Shown piece after piece: positions 1 through 12,639 of a stretch of DNA of 64,000 bases. The notes under the pieces are model-generated. The model was not told where the DNA came from and did no database searches. It worked only from the letters and a program-made list of their open reading frames with translations. The position numbers and the translations under genes were made by a program. This DNA is from Marsupella aquatica. Lineage: Eukaryota; Marchantiophyta. The stretch covers positions 19,778,001-19,842,000 of the forward strand of contig OZ316891.1 in NCBI GenBank assembly GCA_973895155.1. The letters are read 5' to 3'. Position 1 is the first letter of the stretch, and every line of letters starts with the position of its first letter.

Positions 1-226
1 TTCTACAAAATTTTATAAGTAGTGCGGCAGGATTATCTAAAAACCCCTTTACTTTTTGCATGTGACTGATCCCTTCTCCAAAAGCAATCCCCCAACATGA
101 TTTTGTGTACCTTATAATAAAATGATGGGTTTGCCCAATATTTATAGCCAGTTGTATGGCTGTTCGTCAAAGGCATTTCCTGTCTCATCCCCCACCGCTA
201 ACCCCCCCCCCCCCCCTTTCCCTCTC

Positions 227-257
<31 letters not shown>

Positions 258-2544
258 ACACACCAAAAAAGAAACAATAGAGACAAAGAGCGCCAGAAAC
301 TGTCAAGGTTTAGCAGTGTCACTACCAGTGTTAAAGTAAATCTTTGTAGCATCAAAACCACAAGAGATCCCCTCAGAAGCAGATTACAGGATAATAGAGA
401 ATTCAGTAGACTTTCTTGTCCCACATTATCTCGTGTCCATCACTCATATGAATTGTGACAGTTCACCTTGAACTCACGAAGTGACCCAAGCAAAACCTGT
501 GTACAGTCCAGCCTAACATCATTGACTACCTTAGATCTATTATTATTGATGTCCTGAGAAAAGCCAAATGCCAAAATGTTGCGGCTCTTGTCGAATCGGG
601 TATGGAATCCTAGGAAGGTCACTCCACACAACTACAATAATATATTCAATGAACAATCCAATATGTGAAAAGGTGGAACTTCAAGGATATAAATATTTCA
701 TTCGCAATGGATACAGGGCATCCTCAAATGGTTCTGGATTGAGGTTTTATTTTATAATAAGATTTTCTTATTGACACAGAAAAATCTTTCATCCAGTGAA
801 GAGTTGAGCACCCATGCATCAAATTTATTGCACATTCATTGTGTTTCCTGGGCAGTTGGTTTGTCAATTAATTTGGTTTGTAATTGTTTACAATGGTTTA
901 CAATTACAATTGGCTTACAATGGTTAGTAATTGTGTAACCAATTACACAATCATGCCTCTTTGGGCTAGATTTTTATTTATCAATAAGTTTTGATTTTAT
1001 TATGCAAACCCCACGGATGGGGGAAACTAGTAAGCAGGCTGCTCCTGGCTTTGGCTGAGTTGGGCCTGCTTGTAAAGGTTCTACCCTAAATCCTCTTCTT
1101 AGTGGCCTTTGGTGTTCCCCATTTTCTTCAACAAGTCTATCTACACATATATTACAATCTTAGTGTTGGTCAGTGGTTGGAATTTCACAATGAGAAGTGA
1201 CTTAAAAACTATGTTACTTGCGCCCTATCCTTAAATACTCTGACAACATTTTTGGGGCAAAAAATCACTTGTTTACCAACACCTTGCCCAACCGGCCATA
1301 GTTTAGGAGCAGCTGGGTGAGGATGGCGGGAGCATAGCATGCAAACAAGAGGGCAGCGGATTGTGTACACGAGGCGCAGGGGAAGAGTTTAGGGTTTAGG
1401 GTAGAACCATCACTATTGGAACTTCTTTTTCAAGCCCTATCTGTCAATGCAAGTACCACCACTTTTAGTTCAACCCCATTTTGTAATTGCAAGTCCTGAT
1501 TGGCATTGTGATGCTCTTGGGGTTTAGTGGCCCCATCCCGGGTCCATATGACAACAATAGATGGGGAGTGATGGGGGTGATGGCAGCTTAAAGATTTCAT
1601 ATATATGGGCTTCACCCAGTTTCGAGATCACTCCTTGTCATTTTCAAGAGTGTCATTTATGGTTTCTTTCAAGCTATTTTGCTTGATGTTGCTATTTCTG
1701 CCTCTCGGGGTCAATGACAAAAAACCATTGGAACCACCACATGAATCTAAAATATGCATCTTCATACTATTTTGATAATGAAAAATACACATATACATCC
1801 ACATAACAAAAAGAGCACACTTCTTTTGGGTCACGTATGGTCTGCCTTTGGTCTTTTGTAGGACTAAGGTGTAAATATGTCTTTGATGGGTAGTAAATGT
1901 GGTTCTTGTATATATCAAGTGCAATAGGACAAAATGCCAAACCTGAGACAGGGTCCCAAGAATCGAAAGCCAAATGGACCAAAACATTGTCCTTGCCCAT
2001 CCCCATGGACTGTGTATAATGATCATTGCTTTACACCAAAAAGAAGAGAAAACAGTTCACTGATCGTGGATCGCAATTGATGACATGATTACCTTGTGGA
2101 GAAAGTAGTCAAGACTTCAAGTCATGTTTGTGAAAATGACCTCTGAAATGGCCTTACCACTGAATCTGGTAGATGGGTTGATTTATTTGAAAACTTCAGG
2201 ATCTCAGTTTAAGCTGAAATTTTTCTAACATGGCCTCTGATGTCCAATCTATTGTCTGACAAAGTTCGAGACTTTTTTAAGATCATTTTCTCCACTTCCA
2301 ATGAACACAAAGATGGTCAAATATTCTAAATAATGATTTCACTTTACACTTGGAGATCTTCGTGTGAGTCAATTGGAAACCTTTTGTTCCTGAGTAATGG
2401 CATGAGGTGTTGACACCTTTCAGGTTCAACTTAGCAGGTTTGTCAAGCTACCCAGGAGACCAGCTGGGTAATGCAATTGAAGCCTGCTACAAACAGTAAA
2501 GTGATCCTTTACAGGTCAGATTTCAGTCCAAAGTGTAAATAATA
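1..2544. other. Intergenic, no gene recognised
   Basis: No open frame here resembles a known protein. Visible structure is limited to an interrupted poly-C stretch (about 202-242) running directly into a CA dinucleotide repeat (243-263), and two tandem TTTAGGG units at 1388-1401 (plant telomere-type motif, common as a short interstitial motif). A small AT-rich stretch near 880-955 has overlapping short inverted repeats built on GTAATTG/CAATTAC. The longest frame (1628-2026, minus, 132 codons) has no recognisable motif. Confidence 0.6.
202..263. repeat. Poly-C tract followed by CA microsatellite
   Basis: Two long C runs separated by a short CT-containing spacer, then about ten CA units. Simple-sequence DNA; it makes proline/histidine/threonine-rich frames that are artefacts. 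Confidence 0.9.
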
Positions 2545-2771
2545 TTATCTGAGTGACTGTTGTGAACAAATACATCCAAGCTTCCCCAAATCTATTTGGG
2601 CTTCACAGACAAGGTGGACGTGAGGTGGAGGTGCATCCTGCTTCCGTTTGGGTCCAAAGACTAAACAACCCAATAAAGGAAAGGGTAGCCTTTGAATGTT
2701 AAAGAAATCTAGGTTTTCTTTCAGACCCACAAACAAATTCGCTCTTTGCCCTTGGGCACTGTGATATATAT

Positions 2772-2996
2772 CTTTGCCACATCCTTTGTAGGATTGTCTG
2801 GATGTATTGTACATATGCATTTGTCCTACGTGTATTATTATTCGCTCTTTGCCACATCCTTTGTAGGATTGTCTGGATGTACTGTAGATGTGCATTTTTC
2901 CTACGTGTATTATTCTTCGCAATTTGCCACATGCTTTGTAGGATTGTCTGGATGTACTGTACATGTGCATTTTTTCTACGTGTATTATTATTACAA
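2772..2996. repeat. 75-bp tandem repeat, three copies
   Basis: Units start at about 2772, 2847 and 2922, each carrying TTTGCCACAT then GGATTGTCTGGATGTA and CTACGTGTATTATT. The spacing is 75 bp both times. The copies differ by scattered substitutions. Because 75 is a multiple of three, frames on both strands stay open and produce internally repetitive 25-residue translations, which explains the ORFs of 83 to 153 codons overlapping this block. Confidence 0.92.
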
Positions 2997-3751
2997 AGAA
3001 TACCAAATAATTGTAATGTTATCTTAAGAAACGGAATCTTAGTCAACCAATAGCCTTGCCTTCACTGCATTCCTTTGGATGATGGGAACCCACGTCAACC
3101 TGGAGAAAGGAAGCATGCTTCAACTGCACGGCGATTTTACCACCCAACCTCCAACAATTAGACGTTTCCAAAGAGTGTGTCTAGGTGGGTCTTGGCATAC
3201 GTTTTGTGCTGCTATGTGCTGGTACACATATGGGCATATGGCAGTTGAATCGTGGTTGAATGCATGCTTCTGACAACCGACAACATAACACGTCAAGATG
3301 TTGAGAAATTGAAGTGCGTGAGAAGAAGGAAATGTCATCACTCCCATCGGAATAAATAGTTTGGGGCCAAGGTTTAGGATTAATTTATTTATGTTCAAAA
3401 GTATATTTTACTCACAAGTAAAATAATACAGTAGTGCCATCCCGGGTGGCAGAGGAGTTATTTTTCAGGGTAGGAAATAATGTAAGACCAGAATAGTATT
3501 CTCCTGGTTTCATTTCTTATTACTCAGAACATTCTTAGAATTTCCAGACAACAGCTTTTCTAGGTTAGCAAGGACCCCGAAATGTTTTGTTTGTGGGATG
3601 AACTACTGTAGTTATTCATTCCACAAACCAAGATGACATTAAGATAAAATAGCAGATACAAGCCACTATTTACAAAGAAGAGGCCAAGGAGCCAACAGAA
3701 CTTTGATTTTATTGGGCTATCTTGCCAGTAGGTCAAACAAAATTGAACACG
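2997..3751. other. Intergenic, nothing recognised
   Basis: Between the 75-bp repeat and the target-site duplication of LINE copy A I see no protein motif, RNA gene or repeat structure. Confidence 0.5.
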
Positions 3752-3762
3752 GACTTGAAAAT
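3752..3762. repeat. Target-site duplication, left copy (LINE copy A)
   Basis: GACTTGAAAAT here is repeated exactly at 6763-6773, directly outside the other end of LINE copy A. An 11-bp direct repeat at both predicted ends is the expected footprint of target-primed reverse transcription. Confidence 0.8.
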
Positions 3763-6762
3763 TTTATTTTTTAATAAAAATATACACACTTTTTATATAC
3801 AAAGGGACCAAACAGAGTACAAATGAACAAACAAAAGAGGACCCAAGTGGACAAAACCAATCGAAAAAGAAGTGAGCAAAAGGGAACAAAAAGAAGTGAG
3901 GAAAATGAGAAGAAATATACAAACTTTTTACAGAAAAGACCAAACAGAGTACAAAAGAACAAACAAACGAGGTGCCAAGGGGACAAAACCAAACGTAAAA
4001 GAAGTGAGCAATAATAAACCCCTAAAAACCAAGAAAGAGGAACTAAAACTAATACAAATGAACCAAGCTCCTCATCATTCATAGCAAATGTGGCAAAAAG
4101 CTAATGGTCCACATCAAGTGTCAAAACTAAATCGGCTAGTGGGATGGGAATGTCCTCTAGGGGGGCTAGCCGCTGCGGAGGCACCCAACACCCACTGTCA
4201 GAGATCGACAATAGATAGCCTGAGCTTGAGCACGCTGCAAGGTGACTGAAATGCATTGGAAAAAGTGAGTGGTTAAAACAGAAAGTGCGGGTCCGGCAAG
4301 ACCCATCCGGCCATGAACATCCCGAGCAGCTTGTTGCAAAAGCCCATCGAATTGATGATAGAGACGCCCAAATATCTCAAGAGCAAGGGGGAGGAAGCTA
4401 TTAGATGACGCTCGTGTAACATACGCCTCCTTTGTTGTTGTCGCTCGTGATGCTGCTGCCCCGGCCTTTGTTGGCCCTGTCCCAATGATGTCTTGGCTCA
4501 ATGGGTTTGCCACCACTACATCTGCCAAAGTATGTTGACCCTCACGTACCATGGTAAGATCCACCCGTAACGGGTGTGATGGAGGACCAGGTAACTCGAG
4601 CACCACCTCCCATCGTCCGCAGACCAAAGCCGGAGAGAACCTGGGCAGTCGCATCTCTCACAATATTGTGTACAATAACAATTTTGCCTCCCAAACTGCA
4701 CCCAAGAAGATGGACACCTGTGGCATCACAAGGCAAGGAGGTAAACCTACAAGAAGTGGGTGGGGCAGCCCCATACAAAGACGCATGGCTGTCGAAAACT
4801 CCGCTGAAGACATCTGCAGATGAGGAATGATTGGATTGGCCCAAAGCCTTCCTCCTGCGCCCTTCCCTCCGGAAGAAAGAATCCGAGATTGATCCATGTC
4901 AGGTGCCTCGATGAGGATGCTAGAGAGGGTGAAAGTGTGCATACGCCCAACAAGGTCTGTGTGAAGACAGACAAGGTCCAAGGATAAAAACTCCTAAAAT
5001 GAAGGTAACACAGCTTGGACAGGATCTGGTAATGATGACCGCGTTGCACGCAAATGAACCTGGAATGGGAGGGAACCTCCTCTACCTCCATGAGAGACAA
5101 AAGTAAAAAAGGTCAATCCTCAATAAGGTGCAAGGCGCTCAATGGAAGTAAACCCAAAACCACCCTGAGAAATAGGACGATTGAGCTGTCAATGTAGCCA
5201 CGGAGATGAGAGCAAAGTACTTGGCCCTAAAAGAGAGGCCAAAGTCTCACAAATGGAGACATCAAACGCTTGGAGGTGTAGACAAAGATCCTCGGTAGAG
5301 GCATGCATTCTAGCCAAATAAGATGCGCGAGGGTGATGCATCTCAACAACATCCCAAATGCTGCATGAGAATCTGCTAACTTAGGGAGCATAGGAGTAGG
5401 GGCTAAGGCACCCTATAGAGCGCCAACAATGAAAGATGAGCAAAAGGAGACGGTATTGACTGGGGAGCCAAGGACCCAAAGACCCCCTCCTGGACATAAG
5501 AACCTAGGGGGAAGCTCAAGATCAGAGGGTAACCCAGTTGGACTCCATGCACAACTCTTCACAGGATAAACCCGTAAACCAAGGCCCATCAAATGGGTCG
5601 AAAGTGTGGCAAGGGTAGAAGTAACCACAGTGGATGGACCGATAATGTGGGTGTCATCTGAAAGGGAAGGGAAGATACACTGGGGGTGCCAGGCCATGGA
5701 GGCTTCCCGTAAAGCTATAAAATGGGCAATGGCAAAAAGAGGTCCACCCAAAGGGTCACCCTGACGTGTACCTTTTGTAGAAGAAAAAGTGGTATACGCT
5801 CCTATAGAAGTGTGATGACTATAGACGAAGGGTGCCTCGAGTCCATAAAAACAATGGACAAAGGGGATAAGGGACTGGAGGTCTGGATCCACTGCCCTCA
5901 AAGCACAAAAAATTGCTGCCCATGAAACCGTATTGAAAGCATTAGAGACATCAATCTGGATGACAACCCAATCAGGGTGGAGATCCAAGGTAGTGCGAAT
6001 ACCCGCAATAACCATCGGGAACACCCATTGAAAACTGATGTGGAGAGAGATGATCCAATAGTGTAGAGCGATATTGCAACGAAAGTGTGCGAGACACAAG
6101 ACAAAGAAAAACATCTCCATTAGCTATTGGCCGAACTCCCGGTGAAGACTTAGCCATGGCCAATAAACGAGAAGCACTCACAAGCCAAGAGATGGGAGGA
6201 GGCAGATGGCCAGCTGCAATGCACTGCGAAAAAGGAGAAGAAAACTGGAAAACCAAACTAAGGATCCTCAGGGGAGAATAAATCGCAAAAATGCTCAAAG
6301 ACATAGCCAGAGGGGCCACCAACCACGCAACACGGGGCATGGAGGAAGGCATAGGTGAAGTGGTCCTTACTAAACTGAGAATCATTATCAGACTCAAAAT
6401 CCTCCATGAACAAAGGGAGCTGAAAAAAGGGCTGCGTATGGAGATCCTGAAGGGCTGTCAAGGTGACCTCACCAGGGAGGGCTGGCGTGGTGGGAGAAAG
6501 GGCCTGGATGGCATGATGATATTCACCAATCTGGGCTAAATGCCAAGAGCGACAAAGGCGTCTATGCTCTAGAGGAGAAGAGTGGCGAGTTGGGTCAGAC
6601 AAAGCACGGGCAATAAAGGAACAAACTCAAAGAAAGTACTCCTCCTGAAGCTACTCCCAATTGCCCCACAGAAAATTATGGATACAAGAGGGCAGTCTCA
6701 CAGTGACCCACACGACCACCATGACTAGGAAGGGTAAGAGTCCCATGGAAAAAGCATTGAAA
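3763..6762 (-). mobile_element. Non-LTR retrotransposon copy A, 5'-truncated
   Basis: This copy of the family represented at 15006-19136 lies in the same minus orientation. Its 3' end (low coordinates) has an AT-rich tail and a 3' UTR shared with the better copy, starting from AATAAAAATATACACAC on the plus strand. Similarity to copy B runs up to about 6748 (copy B equivalent about 18000) and then stops, so roughly the first 1.1 kb of the element is missing. Loss of the 5' end is typical of LINE insertions. Perfect 11-bp direct repeats flank it. The short stretch 6749-6762 resembles the site sequence and suggests microhomology at the 5' junction. Inside its 3' UTR a segment of about 132 bp is tandemly duplicated (ACCAAACAGAGTAC at about 3807 and 3939). 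Confidence 0.88.
4101..6748 (-). pseudogene. Broken reverse transcriptase/nuclease ORF of LINE copy A
   Basis: Fragments in several minus-strand frames match successive parts of the copy B protein: an N-terminal part at about 6258-6602; the reverse transcriptase core at 5413-6120, with the aspartate motif in IQIDVSNAFNTV, the GTRQGDPLGG motif and the catalytic SLSDD; and the C-terminal candidate nuclease at 4166-4654. Frameshifts and stops separate them. Compared with copy B there is a deletion of about 60 bp near 5130-5140 and a deletion of about 17 bp near 4733 that removes part of the CCHC zinc knuckle. The stop codon of copy B is conserved at 4101-4103. It cannot make a full protein. Confidence 0.88.
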
Positions 6763-6773
6763 GACTTGAAAAT
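6763..6773. repeat. Target-site duplication, right copy (LINE copy A)
   Basis: Exact second copy of GACTTGAAAAT (see 3752-3762), at the truncated 5' end of the element. Confidence 0.8.
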
Positions 6774-9700
6774 GCATTAGAGACTCTTCATGCTGCAACT
6801 TGAAAGTCTTCCAGTCCTCTATCTGAACTCAAGGTTTATATTGCATTTAAGAATCTGTATGAGATACACGATGAATACATTGCAGGCATGAGCAAAGTCC
6901 GTCGACCAGAGCAATGGTGGAGCCAATATCCAAAGTCTGGGTCTGATTTTACCTTTTGGTGGCTGATAATTTAAAAAGGGCTATAACGTTGAAAAGGAAC
7001 AAAAGGGAGGAATGGAAAGCATCCGAATCACAGGCAATCTACCTGCCATTGATGAACTTGTGTGGCAATCTACCTGTGACTGATACAATTTTTTCAAGAC
7101 TCTCCTTGACCAAGCCGCTGTGATTGATGCACTTTGAGATTGGACCTAGCCCGGATTCTACAAAAATTACCAATGCCTATGGGGTTTATCACCCCCTACA
7201 TTTTGTTTTCAACTGGAAAGAGTAAAGTTATCCAGGAGAGAAAACAGGGCCAATGCATAGTGGGCATCAATGTTATTGGGAAAGAGTTGAAGCTAGAACC
7301 AGGGACCAGGGAGGAGGCCTGAAGAACATCAAACTTGAGAGAGTAAAGGAAGACAAATCACAAGTGTACAGGCAACACCCATCACTTGAGGGTAGCTAGT
7401 TGCCCATGCAGGAAACCAAACCCCAAAAGAACATCATGGAAACCAGACCCCAGGCAACCAGGATGGGGCCTTTGGGCCTGGAAAACCTTCCTGAGTCCAA
7501 ATGCTTTAAATCAATTTAGAGCATACTAATTGATGCATACCATTACAGTTTTGATATGCATGACTTCAGGTCCACAGATGTGGAAAGTAGGTCTCACAAT
7601 ATTTGTTGGGTCTCACAAGAAAGCTGCAAGATATTTATTCTTGGGAATAAGGAACAAATGTGCCTTGAGTTTTGAAGTTTGGGTGGGACAATCACACCAT
7701 TTGCGGTGCCCATTGCCCACCGCAAAGGCGCAAATATATTGTTCTATGGCCCCACCTTGACTCAACCTGGATCAGCAGTTGCAGGCTAGAAGATTTCGAA
7801 GATCCACTAAAGGCATGGCTAGTGACATAAAGGTGCTCCGAGCGAAATCCTCTCAGCAAAGATGCAAACAAATTTGGCCGCCAATGCATTCTTAATGGCC
7901 ACCGCGTGCAGCAGAAAGTGGGATGGACTAAATCATTCGAGAGTCTCAATGCTTCAAAGAATCAAAGTTGAGGAATATGACTTTTGACCTAAACAAAACT
8001 GGTCATAACTTTTCACAGGGTCATGTAACAATTTTATATTGTTTTGCTTTCATTACCTTCTATAGTGAATTATGGTCGTGGCATATGATGAATCATTATG
8101 GCAAAAAGTTTGGTAGATCATAACTTTTTCTGGCCCTAACTTTAATTACGAGATTAACTAGTTAAGGTCCACCAATTTGAAACTTTGAGATTTGAAAGTG
8201 AGGGCCCCAAGGTCCCAAACCTCAAATTACATTTTCCAGTGCTCCGTGACTTTTTGGGGGTTTGTTTTTGCTTCAAGCGAGTAAAACCCAGTCCTGTACA
8301 TTTTGAGGCTCAATAGGCACACAGGACTTGAGTGAGGCCCTTTGGTTCACTTGGTCATGAAAAAGTATTGCTCTTGAGTGAACCAAGGAACCTCTCCCAC
8401 ATGAAATGAAAAGCAAGGAACAGAAACAAAAGAGGGAGGCACCACAGGCACAGAAGGCCATAGGAACCCAGATGGAACTGAAGAGGAACCCACAGCACCA
8501 TGAGATCATCTTCAAGAGTGTATTAATTGAAAGAATGATGACCACACTCAAGACAAAAGTGGAGATCTAAATTATATAGATCACATTGCCAAATAACTAA
8601 AAGCACGAGGATTGCAAAGTCATGACCCAGTAATGGGAAAACACAAGCAAAGGAGCAACCCCAGGAAGACCAAAGAGCCAAAACCTCTCAAAAGTTCCCT
8701 TCAACCAAAAAGCAACTAAAGCCCACTGAGCAGTAAATGCCCTAAAGACACAGAGAGTGCCCGAGTAATCCCCAAAGGAGGGTCAAGAAGGACTAAATTC
8801 CAAGTAGTTTCCCGTTCACTTGTCCCGACCTGTAGCGAGTTGCACAACTCCTTGTCCAGGGTGGGGTTTCTCAAGTCCTTCACTTGAAACAGAGGGAAAA
8901 AGGAGGAGAGCCTTGGACTGAACACAATATTTCAATACATATCCAGCACGCAAGCACACGCATACAAAAGTAATATCACATACCATCTGGAGCATATTTC
9001 TCACTTTAATAAGAACTACAGTCCCAACAGACCATGTGACAGTTCTCGTTGTAGAACGTGCCCTCAAGAAACTATGAGACGGCGCCTGATAATAGCCTTT
9101 TAGCAATCTACTGTAAGTGTTTAATTTATTACCGAAAGACATAATAATAATAATGACAGCGCAGTCTGTATTAGCAAAGTTTTTTAATCAAATCGTATAT
9201 TTTAAGAGAAACCACACTCAACCAATTAGAAAGCAGCCTTGGGGTCCTTTATAAAACCAAATCAGAAGTGTGCGGGACATCAAACTTGATGAGGGGCTAA
9301 AATTACCCCCAACCTGGCCAAAAAGAGGGACAAGAGGGAATGAAGCTTATAACCTATCAGCTATATACACACACCCATATCAGTGAAGTTGAACAGCTTT
9401 GCCTAACTTGAACATGATTTTGGGTGTCATACTCCTGCCGAGTAAGAATGGTTTTGCTCAGTTGATCTTACTGATCCACTTCTTCTCTTGACGGCCTTGC
9501 TAAATTGCAAAATTTCCATTTGTCTGACTTCACTGAGTAATTTCTCACTCAACTGCCTCGCCAAATAATTATTTTGGGGAAAAAAGCACATGGCTGACCT
9601 CGTCGAATCACTTACTCTACTTGGTGACCCCATTGAGTCATCTCGGTGCTATCACTGATCATGAGCAGAATGATTCCACATACAAAAGACTGATGTTTGA

Positions 9701-11025
9701 TACCAACCAGTGATAACTGATGGGGTTGCTACACCCAGAGGAAATCTAAATGTAGGGCCAGAGACAAGGACAAAGGGAAACCAGGTGTGAGTTATGAAAC
9801 AAGAAATTGAAAGAATAGTAATGAATACATTGGCATATTCCTTGTCACTACTGTTGGCACAAATGCAAGAAAAACCACTCAACCCAGGCCTCAATTAGCA
9901 GAAGCAACTCAGACCAACCCAACCTCAGGTGGGGTTTCTCTTACCCTCCCCCTCCCCATCCCCAACAAAAATACTCATCCCAACCCAATCAGCATGTACA
10001 ATAGTTAATCTCTTCATTTGGGAGAGGAGAATATCTATAAGATTGTTGCGTTTGTTGCCTGGTCCATTAAATCAACATGGTGGATCTGCCATCATTTTCA
10101 TTATAGTACCCATCTTACGACACCCCAAGTTCTTCACGTCATAAAGACTTTCTCAAACTCTAAGCGAGACAAGGCTTCAATTGAGCTCCTTCAAAACCCA
10201 GATGACAAACCTCCAAGAGCAATGTTTCTCTTGGCGTTTGTCCAAGGGAAAAAGGACCAGTTTACAAACAGGGGCCGTCAAAGTCCAAATGGAGTAGTAG
10301 CAACACAGGTCCAGAGAGGACAATATGAACCAATGCACACCCAAAAACCTAGAAGGAGGAAAAAGTAACTTTCTGCTCATCCTATAGGTGTGAAGTGAAT
10401 AGTTGCATAGCTATTTAATTTGCATGAGACAGTAACCTATTGTAGGTTTCCTAGCTGAACTGGTTGGATCCACTCCAATGCGCTGTTCATGTTCATGCTC
10501 ATGCTCTTGCAAAGCTCTTGGTACACACACATGGGCGGTGTGTGTTGGAGTGGGTCCTCACCAACAAACACCCATATTCCTCTTTTAAAAGAGACCATGA
10601 AGAACCTACACCGCCTACAACTTATGGTAGCTTTACAAGACATGGGGGGCCATTGCTTGTTTTATTCCCTCTGAGATTAAACTGGACCATCTAATGAGTG
10701 TAAACGCTACAGTTGGAACTAGGGTCCACTATGGTATGGTTATGGTGTCTATATATATCCTATATAGCAAAAAGTGGGCCCAAGAAGATGTTGATGTGAA
10801 GTGCTTATTTGGTCACCTCTGGAGGTGGTCCAAAATTTAGCTGTGATATGCAAATGATTTTCATTTATTGGATTTCAAAATATTTTTGGTAAATAGTCTA
10901 TCCTCACAACAAGAACTGGCTTCAGTTTGCTGTAGTAACAATAAACTCACAAAGGCCCCTAGTGACATAAACGTGTGCACCGTGAAGAGTGAAAATCCCT
11001 CCAGCACTGATTAGTGGTACTTTTT
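6774..11025. other. Intergenic, no gene recognised
   Basis: About 4.2 kb without a recognisable coding region; the longest frames (for example 10018-10368 plus, 116 codons) have no family signature. A stretch at about 8845-8890 containing CTTGTCCAGGGTG resembles 19445-19490 over roughly 45 bp, so both are probably pieces of an old dispersed repeat. Confidence 0.5.
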
Positions 11026-11165
11026 TGGTAAGAATGGCTCCTTTCAGGGGTTTCCCTTTGCTCACTTCTTCCCTGTTAGGTTTTAGATCTGGACTTGTTT
11101 GTTTGTTCTTTTGTACTCTGTTGGCCCTTCGTTTAACAAGTTTGTATTTCCTTTCCCTTGCAGTC
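11026..11165 (+). repeat. LINE 3' UTR-like fragment, inverted orientation
   Basis: The plus strand here resembles the reverse complement of the 3' UTR of LINE copy A (about 3915-4050): it has AGGGGTTT, then TTGCTCACTTCTT, GTTCTTTTGTACTCTGTT and AAGTTTGTAT in the same order and spacing. The family sense strand is therefore plus here, opposite to copies A, B and C. No coding part remains. Confidence 0.7.
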
Positions 11166-12159
11166 AGCCAAACGAATGCAGTACTGCAATGCCCAGTAAA
11201 ACATCATTAGCAATTTAATAAGAATTTAGAAAATAGCATTTGCAAAGGAGACCGTAAAGTCACCAAGGTCATCGTGAGAATAGAAATAAGGACTCAGTCA
11301 TGACTTGCCAAAATCCATTAAGCAAATGAGGCAAGGTATCATCTGTTTGGGATGACGCACACTAAATGATTGTCTGGAGTTCATGCACCAATCAAACACC
11401 ATAGTACTTGACTACTTTCTTTCTGCCAAAAATGTCCTTAGTTTGTTTATGAAATGAAAACAGGTGAGAGCTCATCTTGGCCATTCATTAAGAAAACTAT
11501 TTTTTTGCACATCACATCCACCCATACACTTCCTTTATCACAACTGTCTGCCTCAGCTCCCTGAGCCTGTCATCACCTGCTTGAGATGGAAAAACTAATT
11601 AGAATTTTTTTTGAAATTAAATAAAACAATAAATCAACTCTAGAAATAAAGGAACTGTAGAGAATATGGGATATTTTTAAACTAAATAAAAATAAAAATA
11701 TCCCATCGTGTCACGCAGATGTGCTTGGACTCTGTGACGCTGTTGCCCTAGTCTTGGGTTCCCACTCCCCACTTTTGCCTACCGGACAACAATATTTTGG
11801 CAACAACAATCACCCAAGCAAAATTTTGCACCCACAAATGACCCAATCAGAATGATAACACTTATTTGTCTCACTTGCAATTTTTTTTACCTCACCTTTG
11901 TGCCAGTTCATTTGAGGCTTTCCTTTCTCGTTGCACAGACTGGTTTAAATAAACTGTTTACCCTATTGCAACGACCATCATGTGATTGACCACAGGTTTG
12001 GAACAACATGATGATCAATGACAACATGGTCAGAACAACATATAAAATGCTTCACTTCCTTGCCTCACGTGTATTTCTTCACCTCAGCTTGACACCATGA
12101 TAATAATGACCACATTTTATAATGAATGTGGAACTTTATGGTCCATTGAGCCCCAATCT
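11166..12159. other. Intergenic, nothing recognised
   Basis: AT-rich, with short TAAATAAAAATA runs near 11680-11700. No coding, RNA or repeat feature seen. Confidence 0.5.
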
Positions 12160-12355
12160 GAGCATGAGGCTTCTTTTGGTCAGGTCCTCACTGAAAAAGC
12201 CATGGGTGGTGTTACACCCTGGTCTTGAGGAGATGACTTAGTGCATTTTAGCAAACAGAGCATGAGACTTCTTTTGGTCAGGTCCTCACTGAAAAAGCCA
12301 TGGGTTGTGTTACACCCTGGTCTTGAGGAGATGACTTAGTGCATTTTAGCAAACA
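12160..12355. repeat. 98-bp tandem duplication, two copies
   Basis: Units 12160-12257 and 12258-12355 both begin GAGCATGAG and contain CTTTTGGTCAGGTCCTCACT and ATGACTTAGTGCATTTTAGC. They are almost identical, with only a few substitutions (for example GGTGGTGTT against GGTTGTGTT), so the duplication is young compared with other repeats here. Confidence 0.93.
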
Positions 12356-12639
12356 CCACATGCAATCTTGTGCTAATTAAAATACCTCTATTCTATAAAT
12401 AGATTATTGTGCAAATAGTCATATTTTGAATGCTAAATGAAACATCCTTTAGCAACTTTGATCAAAATTGTATAAAAATATTTATCTTGGACCGCACGTG
12501 ATTCCAATGGTTTTTTGTAGTTGACCCCAAAAGACCCTGAGAGGGAATTGTTCTACAAGAGCAGAAGCTTTCTCAAAACAAACACTTTTTCTTGCGTTCA
12601 ATGAGTGTATTTGGGCTCATAATGCCCGCAATCATTGCA

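Noticed and set aside
1388-1401. Telomere proximity
   Set aside because: Only two TTTAGGG units; short interstitial motifs are common and there is no subtelomeric array.
2545-3053. Overlapping ORFs of 83-153 codons on both strands
   Set aside because: They are by-products of the stop-free 75-bp tandem repeat; no start context, domain or codon bias supports coding.
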